Source of the DNA: Lachnoclostridium sp. An181
GTDB lineage: Bacteria; Bacillota; Clostridia; Lachnospirales; Lachnospiraceae
Assembly (NCBI RefSeq): GCF_002160325.1
Contig: NZ_NFKJ01000006.1
Location: 80,243-144,242 of the forward strand
Direction: 5' to 3'
Length of the DNA stretch: 64,000 nt
Under the pieces are notes generated by a model. That model made no database searches. It worked only from the letters and a program-made list of their open reading frames with translations, and was not told where the DNA came from. Both the position numbers and the translations under genes were made by a program. The first letter of the stretch is position 1. Every line of letters begins with the position of its first letter. Shown piece by piece: positions 53,418 through 62,269 of this stretch.

Positions 53418-56404
53418 AGGCTCAGCCTCCTTTGCAGTTTCTGTGTTTTCCCAAGACCGCTGTCAATGGCAGGGAGCAAGTGTCCTACCAGCGTCCCGTC
53501 ATCCAGATACAGTCCCTTGCAGCTATTTTCCGCAATGATCGCCAGATACTTCTCCATTGCGCTGGTATTCATTCTGCTGGACAAAATATTTTCCAGCTGA
53601 TTATAAAATCCCTTCAGCGGAAGCACCGCCTCCCGGCCAGCCTCACCGCCCGCCATCATGCTGCTGCCGTTCATGCCAAAGATGGTCGGTTTCGTTAGGA
53701 TACCGCCTTCCTTATACCAGTCAATCGACAGGTGAGGAACGCTCGGCGGGGCAAGGGAGAGCTTACCCGTAATCTTGAAATGGGGCAGCTTGATCTTCGG
53801 CAGTTCCAGCTTCATGCCGGAGAAGAAGCCGCTGATCTTGTCCACAATCCCTTTGATCGTATTCTTTGCCGCTTCAATCGGCTTCGTGATGGCGGTCTTA
53901 ATTCCATTCCACACTGTGGTTGCAGTACTCTTGATTCCGTTGAATACGGAAGACACCGTACTCTTTACCGCATTGAATACGGAAGAAACCTTGCTCTTGA
54001 TCCCGTCCACTACCGTGGAAATGACAGATTTAATGCCATTCCACACCGTAGAAGCCACCGACTTGATGGCATTAAAGACAGAGGTCACCGTATTTTTGAT
54101 GGCATTGACCACCGCCGACACCTTGCTGCTGATGGCGTTCCAGATGGAACTGATCACGTTCTGGATAGCTCCCATAATGCTGGAGATCACACCGGAAATC
54201 GCAGACAGCACGGAACTGACGGTATTTTTAATTCCGTTCCAGACGGAAGTAACGATATCTTTGCAGTTCTCCCAGATAAACCGGAAAGGCAGCGTGATGA
54301 TGTCCACGGCTCCTTGAATGATAGAGCCAATCAGCATCACTGCTGTCTGCACTACGTTACAGATGCCATTCCAAACATTCTGCAGGTGGGTCCAGAGGTT
54401 TGAAAACCACGTTTTCACACTTTCGATCATGGTGCCAATCCCGGTACAGATGGTATTCCACAAGTTTCCAAACCACTCCGTGATGGCACCCCAGTTCTGG
54501 ATGATGGCGATAATCCCGGCAATAGCCGCCGCTACCGCCGCGATCACAGCAATGATCGGTAGGAGGGAGATATTCAACGCGCCTACGGAAACCGCCAAAG
54601 CCGCAATGACCGGAGTCAGTGCCGTGAAAGCTGCAAGCAGAACGCCAAGGATGATGATAAAGTTCTGCACCGGCCCCGGCAGCTGCTGGAACCAGTTGCT
54701 TACCGTCTGGATTACCGCAACCAGCGGAGGAAGGATTGTATTGGCGATCTCAGCCAGCTTCTCTCCCAGAGGAACAAGGGATTGCTGCAGCTTCCGGGTG
54801 TTGGATTCCATCTCCTGCATAGGCGTGGTCGTTGCATCGAACAGCCCCTGTGCAGAACCTTTCACACTGTCATAAGTACTTCCCACCGAAGTCAGGGAAG
54901 TGATGAATTTCAGGTTCCCATCCTCGGCCATCGTTCCAAAAGCAAGAGCTGCAAGGTTTAAGGCTTCCTGCTGGTTTGTACATCCGGCAATATCCGCCAC
55001 GATGGAGTCAATCACCTGTTTCTGTGTAGCGCCGCCATTCTGCCAAGAGGTAAACAATTCCTGTGTCTTCGTGGAGAACATCCCGATGGACTCTCCAATA
55101 GTGCCATCCACCAGACGGGTGGTGACCTCATTGATGGCATCGTTGACCTTGTCCAGGTTGTAAGCGCCGTTCTTCAGTCCGTTATCCAGAAGCTGGAAAT
55201 ATTCAGAAGCAGAATATCCCGCCTGCGCAAATTTACCAGCATACTCAGAAAGATTATCGCCCAGCTCATTGGTCTTATCCAGCCCGTTCTGGGTACCCAC
55301 CACGATGTAGTCCATCGCCTCCTGGGCAGTCAGGCCATACTGCTGCATAAGGGAATTGACGCCCCGGAGGGTTTCATTCATGTCAATGCCGTACAGTTCC
55401 TCCAGCGTAATCGCCTGCTGAGTAAGGTTGGTCAGATCGGTCTCGCTCAAATCCCCAAGGTTCTTCTTTACCATCAGAACCGCATTTGCCACGGCATCCA
55501 TGCTTTCCCCGACCCCGGAGGAGTACACGTTTTTAATCACATTAGCGGACTGTTCCGCTGCCTGTCCCGTCTCTCCAAAGTAAGCGTTCACCTTGGTCAC
55601 GGCGTTCTCGGTATCGGTATAGGCATCCAGCGCCTTATCCCCGATCTCCTGGATCTTATCGCCCACAGCAGACAGCTGATCTGCCGCCTGCATCAGCGCA
55701 GCGCCTTTCGTGTTCTCCGCAATCTGGCCCACATCATCCGCTGTATTTTCCGCAGCGTCCCCAGCCTCGTTCAGCTGCTGGATCAGGTTTTGGATCGCCT
55801 GCCCGTCATCCACGGTATCCAGAGCGTCTGTCAACTGGCGGATATCGGCTTTGCCGCCTGTGGCAGACTTCCCGATCTTCTCAAGGGCCGTCCGCAGCTG
55901 GTCGGAATTGGCCGTCCCGTTTTTTATGGCAGAAGTCAGCCGGGTGCCAAGGACATCTGCATAATCATCCACCTCTGTCCCCGTAGCGGCAAACAGCTTT
56001 TCCAGCCGTGCGGTATTCTGGGAAAGGGCGTCCTGCTCTGTCTGCAAATCGGAAAGGTCAGCCTTATATTTGTTCAGCTTCCCACGTGTTTCCTCGATTT
56101 CCCGCTGGAACGCCTGATATTTATCTACCCCGATATCCCCACGGGCAAAGGCTGCGGTCACCTGTTCCTGTGCAGCTTCCAGAGCCGACAGCTTTTCTTC
56201 CGTCTGGCTGACTGCCTGGGCCAGCAGTTCCTGCTTCTGTGCCACCAGCACCGTATTAGAAGGATCGAGTTTTAACAGACGGTTCACATCATTTAAGGCA
56301 GACTGTGTTTTCGTGATAGAAGAATTGACGTTCTTTAGTGCTTTATCAAGACCAGTGGTATCGCCGCCGATTTCCACGGTGATACCCTTAATCCGGTTCG
56401 CCAC
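53414..56404 (-). CDS. phage tail tape measure protein
   Basis: A 996-residue tape measure protein that sets tail length. The N-terminal third is coiled-coil rich (about 15-140), the middle has the TIGR01760-type core (about 250-560) and two hydrophobic helices (about 600-660), followed by about 125 residues of repeated units (KSVISTVV, KSTVSSVFNGI; about 715-841). I place the start at GTG 56404, which has AAGGAGG 8 bases upstream and gives VANRIKGITVEIGGDTTG; the frame open to 56470 covers that site. Confidence 0.93.
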   Translation of the reverse strand: MANRIKGITVEIGGDTTGLDKALKNVNSSITKTQSALNDVNRLLKLDPSNTVLVAQKQELLAQAVSQTEEKLSALEAAQEQVTAAFARGDIGVDKYQAFQREIEETRGKLNKYKADLSDLQTEQDALSQNTARLEKLFAATGTEVDDYADVLGTRLTSAIKNGTANSDQLRTALEKIGKSATGGKADIRQLTDALDTVDDGQAIQNLIQQLNEAGDAAENTADDVGQIAENTKGAALMQAADQLSAVGDKIQEIGDKALDAYTDTENAVTKVNAYFGETGQAAEQSANVIKNVYSSGVGESMDAVANAVLMVKKNLGDLSETDLTNLTQQAITLEELYGIDMNETLRGVNSLMQQYGLTAQEAMDYIVVGTQNGLDKTNELGDNLSEYAGKFAQAGYSASEYFQLLDNGLKNGAYNLDKVNDAINEVTTRLVDGTIGESIGMFSTKTQELFTSWQNGGATQKQVIDSIVADIAGCTNQQEALNLAALAFGTMAEDGNLKFITSLTSVGSTYDSVKGSAQGLFDATTTPMQEMESNTRKLQQSLVPLGEKLAEIANTILPPLVAVIQTVSNWFQQLPGPVQNFIIILGVLLAAFTALTPVIAALAVSVGALNISLLPIIAVIAAVAAAIAGIIAIIQNWGAITEWFGNLWNTICTGIGTMIESVKTWFSNLWTHLQNVWNGICNVVQTAVMLIGSIIQGAVDIITLPFRFIWENCKDIVTSVWNGIKNTVSSVLSAISGVISSIMGAIQNVISSIWNAISSKVSAVVNAIKNTVTSVFNAIKSVASTVWNGIKSVISTVVDGIKSKVSSVFNAVKSTVSSVFNGIKSTATTVWNGIKTAITKPIEAAKNTIKGIVDKISGFFSGMKLELPKIKLPHFKITGKLSLAPPSVPHLSIDWYKEGGILTKPTIFGMNGSSMMAGGEAGREAVLPLKGFYNQLENILSSRMNTSAMEKYLAIIAENSCKGLYLDDGTLVGHLLPAIDSGLGKTQKLQRRLSL

Positions 56405-56438
56405 AACCCTCACCTCCTTAAAAATGGGAATGAAAAAA

Positions 56439-56457
56439 GCACGGATGTCCTCCGAGC
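56439..56457 (-). terminator. hairpin before the tape measure gene
   Basis: GCTCGGA/TCCGTGC stem (one mismatch) with TTTTTTC on the minus strand, between the tail-chaperone gene and tape measure. Probably an attenuator. Confidence 0.5.
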
Positions 56458-56512
56458 ATGAAAAAAGCACCGATTATTTCTAACCGATACTATCCATATA
56501 AATCAATGCATC

Positions 56513-56677
56513 TTAAAACTTGTCGAAGTCCTCCTGAGTGGCAAGTCTTTTATATTTTACGCCGTCATTGGATTTTTCCGTCCACATATCCAGAACCAGC
56601 CCAATCGTGAGCAGATCCAGATCCCGGATGGAAATCCCCAGTTCCACGCTCCGCAGAAGGAACAGCGGCGTGGTCAT
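56513..56677 (-). CDS. tail assembly chaperone, T frame
   Basis: A 54-residue frame at the place of the T part of lambda G/GT chaperones, too short for usual gene finders. The ATG overlaps the upstream stop by ATGA, and the frame is also open back through an A-rich slippery tract in the upstream gene, so it can be read as the tail of a fused G-T protein by -1 frameshifting. The product is helical (LELGISIRDLDLLTIGLVLD). It would help load the tape measure during tail assembly. Confidence 0.8.
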   Translation of the reverse strand: MTTPLFLLRSVELGISIRDLDLLTIGLVLDMWTEKSNDGVKYKRLATQEDFDKF

Positions 56678-57048
56678 TTCCCGCTCACTTCTGCCAATCT
56701 TTTTTTTGACGTCACATCCGTCACAAGATTCTCACCCCACAGTTCCAAAATCTGTGGCAGCACCTCATAAATGGAGAACATATCAAACTGATCCAGCCAG
56801 TCCTCAATCTTTGCCGGAATGCTGTTATCGGCATGATAGGCCATCACATAGGCCACGTTCTCAAAAATCTCCAGATCCTCAATCTGCAATTCCTCACCAT
56901 TTTCCGTCTTACCCTTATAGGATTTTTCCAGCTTGGACAGATCCTTGAAAATATCCCGTTTGAACTTTGCCCGGTACAGACGGGGGATCGTGGCAGAGGA
57001 ACGGAAGGGCACCTTTTTCCCGCTGATTTCTATCTCACGCTTAATCAT
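56674..57048 (-). CDS. tail assembly chaperone, G frame
   Basis: A 124-residue protein encoded between major tail protein and tape measure, where the G-type chaperone belongs. The sequence is alpha-helical (LELQIEDLEIFENVAYVMAY) with a conserved SGKKVPFRSSATIPRLYR start. Near the 3' end, eight A (56707-56700) in the phase A-AAA-AAA form a slippery heptamer. It overlaps the tail protein stop by ATGA. Confidence 0.87.
   Translation of the reverse strand: MIKREIEISGKKVPFRSSATIPRLYRAKFKRDIFKDLSKLEKSYKGKTENGEELQIEDLEIFENVAYVMAYHADNSIPAKIEDWLDQFDMFSIYEVLPQILELWGENLVTDVTSKKRLAEVSGK
56700..56707 (-). other. -1 programmed frameshift site
   Basis: Read TCA-AAA-AAA-AGA in frame 0; slipping back one base at A-AAA-AAA joins the G frame to the 54-residue T frame, with no stop between. 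Confidence 0.75.
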
Positions 57049-57653
57049 ACGCTTTCATCCTCTCCACTTATTTCTTCTGGTTCTTCTTCAGTTGGTGTGT
57101 ACACTGCTTTATACCAATTTGTATAAGTACCGGAGTCTGTCGTGTCACCAGTACGCGCCTTGACCAGCCCATCGGAACGGGGATCGGCGGTAATGGACAG
57201 TGTCTCTGTACCCGGTTCAATCGTATCTTCCTTCGTTTCCGACTCGATAGACGGGCGGGAGGCAGAACAGTTATATAGCACATGGCGGATAGCGTTCACA
57301 TCCCCGTCAAATTCAAAAAGCAGGGCAAATTTCACACTCTCGCCGACTCCACTGTTTTCGACCAGCACCCCTTTTGCATCCAGCTTCTCCTGAAGGATCT
57401 CCGTGCGGAACCACTCCGGGATCAGGGCAATCTCCAAATCGCCGCTGTAACCGTTATTGGTCACACTACGGAAGTAAACAATACCATCCGCATAGAATGG
57501 GCTGGTTTCACCCTCTGCATCCAAGCTGATACTCACTGCGCCGGGGATTGCCTTCGGCTCCGCATACGAAAAGGTGGTCGTGCCATCGGAATCCGTCTCG
57601 GTCAGCTTTGCAGCGTGGACATTTTTCAAGTTATACTTGACCTTGTTTCCCAT
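57045..57653 (-). CDS. major tail protein
   Basis: A 202-residue tail-tube protein of the phi13-like family (KVKYNLKNVHAAKLTETDSDG at the start and the VSISLDAEGETSPFYADGIVYF segment). A Glu-rich C-terminus follows the tube domain; a Ser/Thr-rich linker near 145-170 suggests a small outer domain. ATG 57653 is preceded by GGAGG; a TTG nine bases upstream is less likely. Confidence 0.9.
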   Translation of the reverse strand: MGNKVKYNLKNVHAAKLTETDSDGTTTFSYAEPKAIPGAVSISLDAEGETSPFYADGIVYFRSVTNNGYSGDLEIALIPEWFRTEILQEKLDAKGVLVENSGVGESVKFALLFEFDGDVNAIRHVLYNCSASRPSIESETKEDTIEPGTETLSITADPRSDGLVKARTGDTTDSGTYTNWYKAVYTPTEEEPEEISGEDESV

Positions 57654-57658
57654 AAAAA

Positions 57659-57976
57659 TCAAACCTCCATTTCAAACGAGTAGAGGACTTCATAGAGTTT
57701 CTCGCTCTCGATCCAGACCTCTGTTTTGTCATAAAAAATACCGTGCGTATCCAGCACGGCTTCCAGTGTCTGTTCCACGGCCAGATCCTTGCTGTCCGTG
57801 TACAGTTCGATATTCACGCTGCTGACCTTCAGGTAAACCTTCCCATCTGCGGAAAAGTTATCGCTCTGGGGCAGAAGGTAGCAGATAAACGGAGGATTGG
57901 GGGATTCCCCTTCCGCAAAGTGGTCATAAGCAAACGGAATACCTGTCTCCTCCAAAAGTTTCACCAAATCAACCAT
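57659..57976 (-). CDS. phage tail terminator/minor tail protein
   Basis: A 105-residue protein whose position (after the gp10-like protein and before the major tail protein) and fold-like pattern (PPFICYLLPQSDNF, VYLKVSSVNIELYTDSKDLAVEQ) fit tail completion proteins that cap the tail tube. It overlaps the preceding gene by eight bases. Confidence 0.8.
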   Translation of the reverse strand: MVDLVKLLEETGIPFAYDHFAEGESPNPPFICYLLPQSDNFSADGKVYLKVSSVNIELYTDSKDLAVEQTLEAVLDTHGIFYDKTEVWIESEKLYEVLYSFEMEV

Positions 57977-58352
57977 TTGTCAGGCTCCTCTCAATCTCAC
58001 GCTCCAGCTGCTCAATACCGGCTTCTTCCGCAGCGGCGATATGGGGCCTTGCTGCAACCCGGCCTCCGCCGCGCTTCGCATGGCCATGCTCCAGCAGATG
58101 AGCAAGCTGATACCGGTTCCGGGAATACACGGTTACCTGCAGGGCATTGGAACTTTCCTTAGTAGTCTTCACAACCCAGCTTTTGGCATAGTCACCGGTG
58201 TCCTTCGGTGCGCTGGCCTCGATATCCTTCCGGACGGTTGCCGCCGCTTTCTTTACCGCCGATTTCATATCTTCTGCGGCCAGATCTGCATATTCTTCCA
58301 ATTCCTCCATCACCGCTGCAGAAAGCTGGCTGATAGAAATTTTCTTTCCCAC
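57969..58352 (-). CDS. HK97 gp10-type tail-completion protein
   Basis: A 127-residue protein of the HK97 gp10 family: helical N-terminus with DMKSAVKKAAATVRKDIEAS, then APKDTGDYAKSW, the usual PxxTGxLxxS-like motif, and a HxLEHGHAKRGGG stretch near residues 86-98. It connects head and tail. It follows the head-closure gene by one base and overlaps the next by eight bases. Confidence 0.9.
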   Translation of the reverse strand: MGKKISISQLSAAVMEELEEYADLAAEDMKSAVKKAAATVRKDIEASAPKDTGDYAKSWVVKTTKESSNALQVTVYSRNRYQLAHLLEHGHAKRGGGRVAARPHIAAAEEAGIEQLEREIERSLTNG

Positions 58353-58353
58353 T

Positions 58354-58686
58354 CTACCGCCTCACTTTCTCACAGGACAGCTTGATGCTTTTGCGCCTGT
58401 AATTCATGTGATCCACAGCGGCGATATTATAAAGTTCCCCATTGAACTCTACACGGAAATGGGTGCTGTCAATTTCAGCCGCCTTTTTACACCAACGGAT
58501 CGTAAAATCAATATTGGAGTCATCTACCACCATCCCTGCATCCGTCTGTTCTTTCCCAGCCTCGCCGCTGACGGTCGCATAACAGGTATAGAAAGGCTTC
58601 CACTCATTCCGGTGGTTTCCGATGGCATCGGTGACCACCGTATTCTTTGAAATGAAAATCCTGACATTCAACAGTTCAATTTTCAT
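58354..58686 (-). CDS. phage head closure / head-tail adaptor protein
   Basis: A 110-residue protein of the SPP1 gp16/HK97-type adaptor family: beta-rich with EWKPFYTCYATVSGEAGKEQ near 27-46 and HFRVEFNGELYNIAAVDHMN near 77-96. It would plug the portal after packaging. Its start shares a base with the end of the connector gene upstream. Confidence 0.85.
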   Translation of the reverse strand: MKIELLNVRIFISKNTVVTDAIGNHRNEWKPFYTCYATVSGEAGKEQTDAGMVVDDSNIDFTIRWCKKAAEIDSTHFRVEFNGELYNIAAVDHMNYRRKSIKLSCEKVRR

Positions 58687-58964
58687 CAGAAAGCCTCCTT
58701 CCTTGAGCCAAACAGGAGGGAGCGGATTGTCAGAGCCAAATCATGATGGTCCGCTTCCTCCCGGTGTTCATAGAAATATGCGGCTGCATACATGACAGCA
58801 ATTTTTACGGTCCCATCCTTTTCCAAATCCGTTGTTTCATCAGCCCGGAGGACATCCCGGCAAAGCTGCTCCGCCGATGCTATAAAACCCGTAATCAACT
58901 GGTCATCATCTTCATAATCAACCCGAAGATACTGTTTCATCTCTTCCAGCGTTACCACCATCAT
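58686..58964 (-). CDS. phage head-tail connector protein
   Basis: A 92-residue helical protein of the gp6-like connector family (VTLEEMKQYLRVDYEDDDQLI at its start, AAAYFYEHREE near the middle). It forms the ring below the portal. The start is either ATG 58964 or the next codon; GGAGG is immediately upstream, and the frame extending to a TTG at 58976 covers it. Confidence 0.88.
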   Translation of the reverse strand: MMVVTLEEMKQYLRVDYEDDDQLITGFIASAEQLCRDVLRADETTDLEKDGTVKIAVMYAAAYFYEHREEADHHDLALTIRSLLFGSRKEAF

Positions 58965-58981
58965 CCTCACCTCCAACAGGG

Positions 58982-59016
58982 TGGAAGGGCATGGCCGCTA
59001 TCCTCACGCCCTTCCA
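58982..59016. other. hairpin between capsid and connector genes
   Basis: Nine-base perfect arms TGGAAGGGC/GCCCTTCCA around a 17-base loop, without a T run. Possibly an mRNA-stability or partial attenuation structure in the late operon. Confidence 0.5.
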
Positions 59017-59031
59017 TAGTTATCTGTATCC

Positions 59032-60240
59032 TTAACCCGCAGATCCGGCTTTCTGTACCAGCACCTTAACAGCCTCTGGAAGGATCATCTTGCCGTCCAC
59101 TCTCTGGGAACCAAGGAAGCCCACCTGACCGTTTGCCGCATACAGTTCGTTCAGGCGTTTAAAGGAACGCCCCTGGCGGTCTGCGATCCAATAATAAGAG
59201 AAATCACCAAAAGCGATGGTCTTCGCCCCGGCCGCAATGGCAGGCATATAAGCGGAGGTTTTCACCGGCCGGCCAAGGATCGTATCCGGCGTACCGGCTA
59301 CCAGGGACGGCTGCCACAGGTACTGGCCGTTGTTATCCTTCAGCTTGCGGATAGCCTTGATGGTGGAGTCGTTCAAAACCCATACCGCATTTTTACGGTA
59401 CGGGGATTTCAGAGAGTAGAACAGATCCATCAGTTCATCCGCTGTCACCGCAGTAGCGGATGCAGCCGTCACACCAGTTTCCGCACCACCAGAGGCAGCC
59501 AGGATTCCCAGAGGCTTTCCGGTACCGTCCCCAGTAAAAAAGGCTTCCTCCTCTTTGGTTCCGATTCTCCTCGCAAACTCCCTGGCAATATAGGACTCCA
59601 GGTCAAACACACTGTCATTTAACAGTTCCTCGGAAACCTTAATCATTGTCCCCAGCTTGTAGGCTCCAATGGATACCTGCGCAAAGGAGTCATCGCTTTC
59701 CGTGTAGGCTCCTTCCTCATCAATCCAGGAGGCAGTTCCCTTGGATGCCACCACCGGGATCTTCCGATCACCGCTGGAGGTCTGGATCACATTGGCAAGC
59801 TGGCGGAAGATGTTTTCTTCTTCCAGCTCCTCTACCAGAGTACGCTCATATTCATCCGGTACCAGATAACCGCCCTCAGAATCTGTTCCGATCTGCAGCG
59901 CATTCACCACAGAAGGCATCGGTGCTTTGGAACGCATCATGTTCCAAAAGTTTGTACGGTACTCATCCGCTGCACGGCCGGTCTTAGTCTCCTCCTTGCC
60001 GCTCATGGGCTTACCCGTCAGGGGCTTGTTCACCGGGCGGTTCAGTTCCGCCTCCAGCGCCTCCTGACGTTCCAGGCGGGCAATCTCCTTGCCCAGGTCG
60101 GTGATCTCCTGCTCCATACGGGTGTAGGCAGCATCATCCTCGGCAGACAGGATGCCTTTATCGTTTCTATGGGAATCCAGAAATGCCTTTGCGGCTTCCC
60201 AGGCTTTGGCGCGCTTCTCGCGCAGTTCAAGAATTGTCAT
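59032..60240 (-). CDS. HK97-family major capsid protein
   Basis: A 402-residue coat protein: an N-terminal coiled-coil delta domain (about 1-105, ELREKRAKAWEAAKAFLDSH), which acts as scaffold and is cut off, and the HK97 fold (about 120-402) with TDSEGGYLVPDEYERTL, KVSEELLNDSVFDLESYIA and FFTGDGTGKPLGIL. The protease that removes the delta domain is encoded upstream. GGAGG precedes the ATG. Confidence 0.95.
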   Translation of the reverse strand: MTILELREKRAKAWEAAKAFLDSHRNDKGILSAEDDAAYTRMEQEITDLGKEIARLERQEALEAELNRPVNKPLTGKPMSGKEETKTGRAADEYRTNFWNMMRSKAPMPSVVNALQIGTDSEGGYLVPDEYERTLVEELEEENIFRQLANVIQTSSGDRKIPVVASKGTASWIDEEGAYTESDDSFAQVSIGAYKLGTMIKVSEELLNDSVFDLESYIAREFARRIGTKEEEAFFTGDGTGKPLGILAASGGAETGVTAASATAVTADELMDLFYSLKSPYRKNAVWVLNDSTIKAIRKLKDNNGQYLWQPSLVAGTPDTILGRPVKTSAYMPAIAAGAKTIAFGDFSYYWIADRQGRSFKRLNELYAANGQVGFLGSQRVDGKMILPEAVKVLVQKAGSAG

Positions 60241-60253
60241 TGTGGTATCCTCC

Positions 60254-60988
60254 TTAATTTTTCAAAAGATTGAGCCGCTCGTAGAGACTGTCTACGGAGC
60301 GGCCCTTGGGTTTGGAATCTTCAATTTTCTTAGGTTTGGTCCTGCACTTGGCTGCAATCTTATCCATGAGAGAATTGACCACAGCGGCTTTGGAATACAG
60401 CATGGACACCGCAGGCGGCTCCATGTCCTCCGGTACATCGGAGCGTTTGAGAATATCATCAGCAAAGCCAAGCTCCACCGCTTTGTTTGCGTCCATCCAG
60501 GTCTCAGCGTCCATCAGATGGGACAGCTTGGCGCGGGACAGCCCGGTCTTGATTTCATATGCGTTGATGATGGAATCCTTCACGCTACCAAGCATCTCGA
60601 TGGCTTTCTGCATCTCTGCGGTATCACCCATGGCCACGGTCATGGGATTGTGGATCATCATCATGGATACCGGCGATACCAGCACCTTCGTGCCAGCCAT
60701 CGCAATAACCGAGGCGGCGCTGGCTGCGATACCATCGATTTTCACAGTTACGTTGTGCGGATAATCCATCAGCATGTTATAGATCTGGGCAGCCGCTACG
60801 CAGTCGCCACCGGGGCTGTTGATCCAGACCGTGATGTCTCCGCTTCCGCCCATCAGTTCCTCTTTAAAAAGCTGCGGCGTGACATCATCGTCAAACCAGC
60901 TTTCCTCGGCGATGGTGCCGTTCAGGAACAGCGTCCGTTCCGCCGGAGCTGTTTCCGCCTGGTTCTTCCACTTCCAGAACTTCTTCAT
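60254..60988 (-). CDS. ClpP-like prohead protease
   Basis: A 244-residue S14/ClpP-like protease that processes the capsid scaffold. GSGDITVWINSPGGDC near residue 48, the nucleophile Ser in ASAASVIAMAG near 86 and the His in MMIHNPMTV near 110 are in the usual spacing. The ATG at 60988 has GGAGG close upstream. Its first 98 bases overlap the portal gene in another frame. Confidence 0.92.
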   Translation of the reverse strand: MKKFWKWKNQAETAPAERTLFLNGTIAEESWFDDDVTPQLFKEELMGGSGDITVWINSPGGDCVAAAQIYNMLMDYPHNVTVKIDGIAASAASVIAMAGTKVLVSPVSMMMIHNPMTVAMGDTAEMQKAIEMLGSVKDSIINAYEIKTGLSRAKLSHLMDAETWMDANKAVELGFADDILKRSDVPEDMEPPAVSMLYSKAAVVNSLMDKIAAKCRTKPKKIEDSKPKGRSVDSLYERLNLLKN

Positions 60989-62252
60989 CGGAATCTTCCT
61001 CCTTTCCGTCATCGCTAACTTCGGTATTTGCAAAAGCCCCGGCGTTTCCAAGCGGGAGCATATTGCCATTGATAAGGTACAGATCTCCGCCTTCCTCGGC
61101 AGGGATGCGGTCCATGTTCTCCAGTTCCCGGATGTCGTTGGCGCTCATCCAGCCGTTCTGCCTTGCGGTGGCGTAGCCGGTCATCCTGCTGGCATAATCG
61201 CCCCGGAGCAGCCCCTCCACATTGAACTTGGCAAAATAACTCTTCTTTTCCTCCGGGGAAAGCAGTATCCTCTGAATGGACTGCTCCCATCGCACCAGCC
61301 AGGGTTCCAGCGTGTATTTCACGAACTCCAGAGACTGCTGCTCAATATTAGAAAAGCTCGACTTCTCCAGGTCGCCCACCATGTGGGGCGGCACCCGGAA
61401 AATTCGAGCAATCTCATTGATTTGAAATTTTCTGGTTTCCAAAAACTGTGCCTGTTCCGGCGAGATGCCAATCGGCGTATATTTCATTCCTTCCTCTAAG
61501 ACAGCGATCTTATTAGCATTACCGCTGCCTCCAAAGGTGGACTGCCAGCTTTCCCGGACACGCTGCGGGTCTTTGATGGTACCCGGATGCTCCAGGACAC
61601 CGCCAGGGGCCGCACCGTTTGCAAAGAACTTCGCCCCGTATTCCTCACAGGCAATCGCCATACCGATGGCGTTCTTTGCCATAGCGATAGGGGAATACCC
61701 CACCAGTCCGTCAAAGCCAAGCCCTGGGATATGCAGCACATCGGAAGGATTCAGCCGGACAAGACTGCCTTTGACCGTAGGCGCATCATCCATGCTGACG
61801 GTGTATTCGTAATAAAGCTGTCCATTGCTGTCACGATTCACCGTCATCCGGTCCGGCATCAGCGGATAGAGGGCAATCACTTCACCTTTTCCGTTGCGGA
61901 TAATCTGTGCGTAAGCATTGCCCCACAGCAAAAGATGGGTCATGAGCGTCTCCCGGAACACGAAGGAACTCATCTCCGGGTTTGGCTCGTCATGCAGTAA
62001 AAGATACAGCGGATGGTCGATGGCTTTCTCCTTGCCGCCGTCCTCCTTATAGCGGTAAAGGTGCAGCGGCAGGCCTGCCACAGCTTCCGATAAGATACGG
62101 ACGCAGGCATACACCGCCGTCATCTGCATAGCAGAGCGTTCATTAACGCGCTTGCCAGCCGAACTGCCGCCAAAGAAAAAGCTGTAGGCACTGCCTGTAG
62201 TGCGGTTCTGGGGCTTATCCCTGGAACGGAAAAGCCCGGAAAAGATACCCAT
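60891..62252 (-). CDS. HK97-type phage portal protein
   Basis: A 453-residue portal subunit of the HK97 family: MTAVYACVRILSEAVAGLPLHLY near residues 43-65, WGNAYAQI near 108, the FEIARIFRVPPHMVGD-type stretch near 280-295 and a Glu/Asp-rich C-terminal tail. Twelve copies form the DNA channel. The last 98 bases overlap the protease gene in another frame. The stop of terminase lies 18 bases upstream of its start. Confidence 0.94.
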   Translation of the reverse strand: MGIFSGLFRSRDKPQNRTTGSAYSFFFGGSSAGKRVNERSAMQMTAVYACVRILSEAVAGLPLHLYRYKEDGGKEKAIDHPLYLLLHDEPNPEMSSFVFRETLMTHLLLWGNAYAQIIRNGKGEVIALYPLMPDRMTVNRDSNGQLYYEYTVSMDDAPTVKGSLVRLNPSDVLHIPGLGFDGLVGYSPIAMAKNAIGMAIACEEYGAKFFANGAAPGGVLEHPGTIKDPQRVRESWQSTFGGSGNANKIAVLEEGMKYTPIGISPEQAQFLETRKFQINEIARIFRVPPHMVGDLEKSSFSNIEQQSLEFVKYTLEPWLVRWEQSIQRILLSPEEKKSYFAKFNVEGLLRGDYASRMTGYATARQNGWMSANDIRELENMDRIPAEEGGDLYLINGNMLPLGNAGAFANTEVSDDGKEEDSDEEVLEVEEPGGNSSGGTDAVPERHHRRGKLV

Positions 62253-62269
62253 ATCAAATCACCGTCCTT

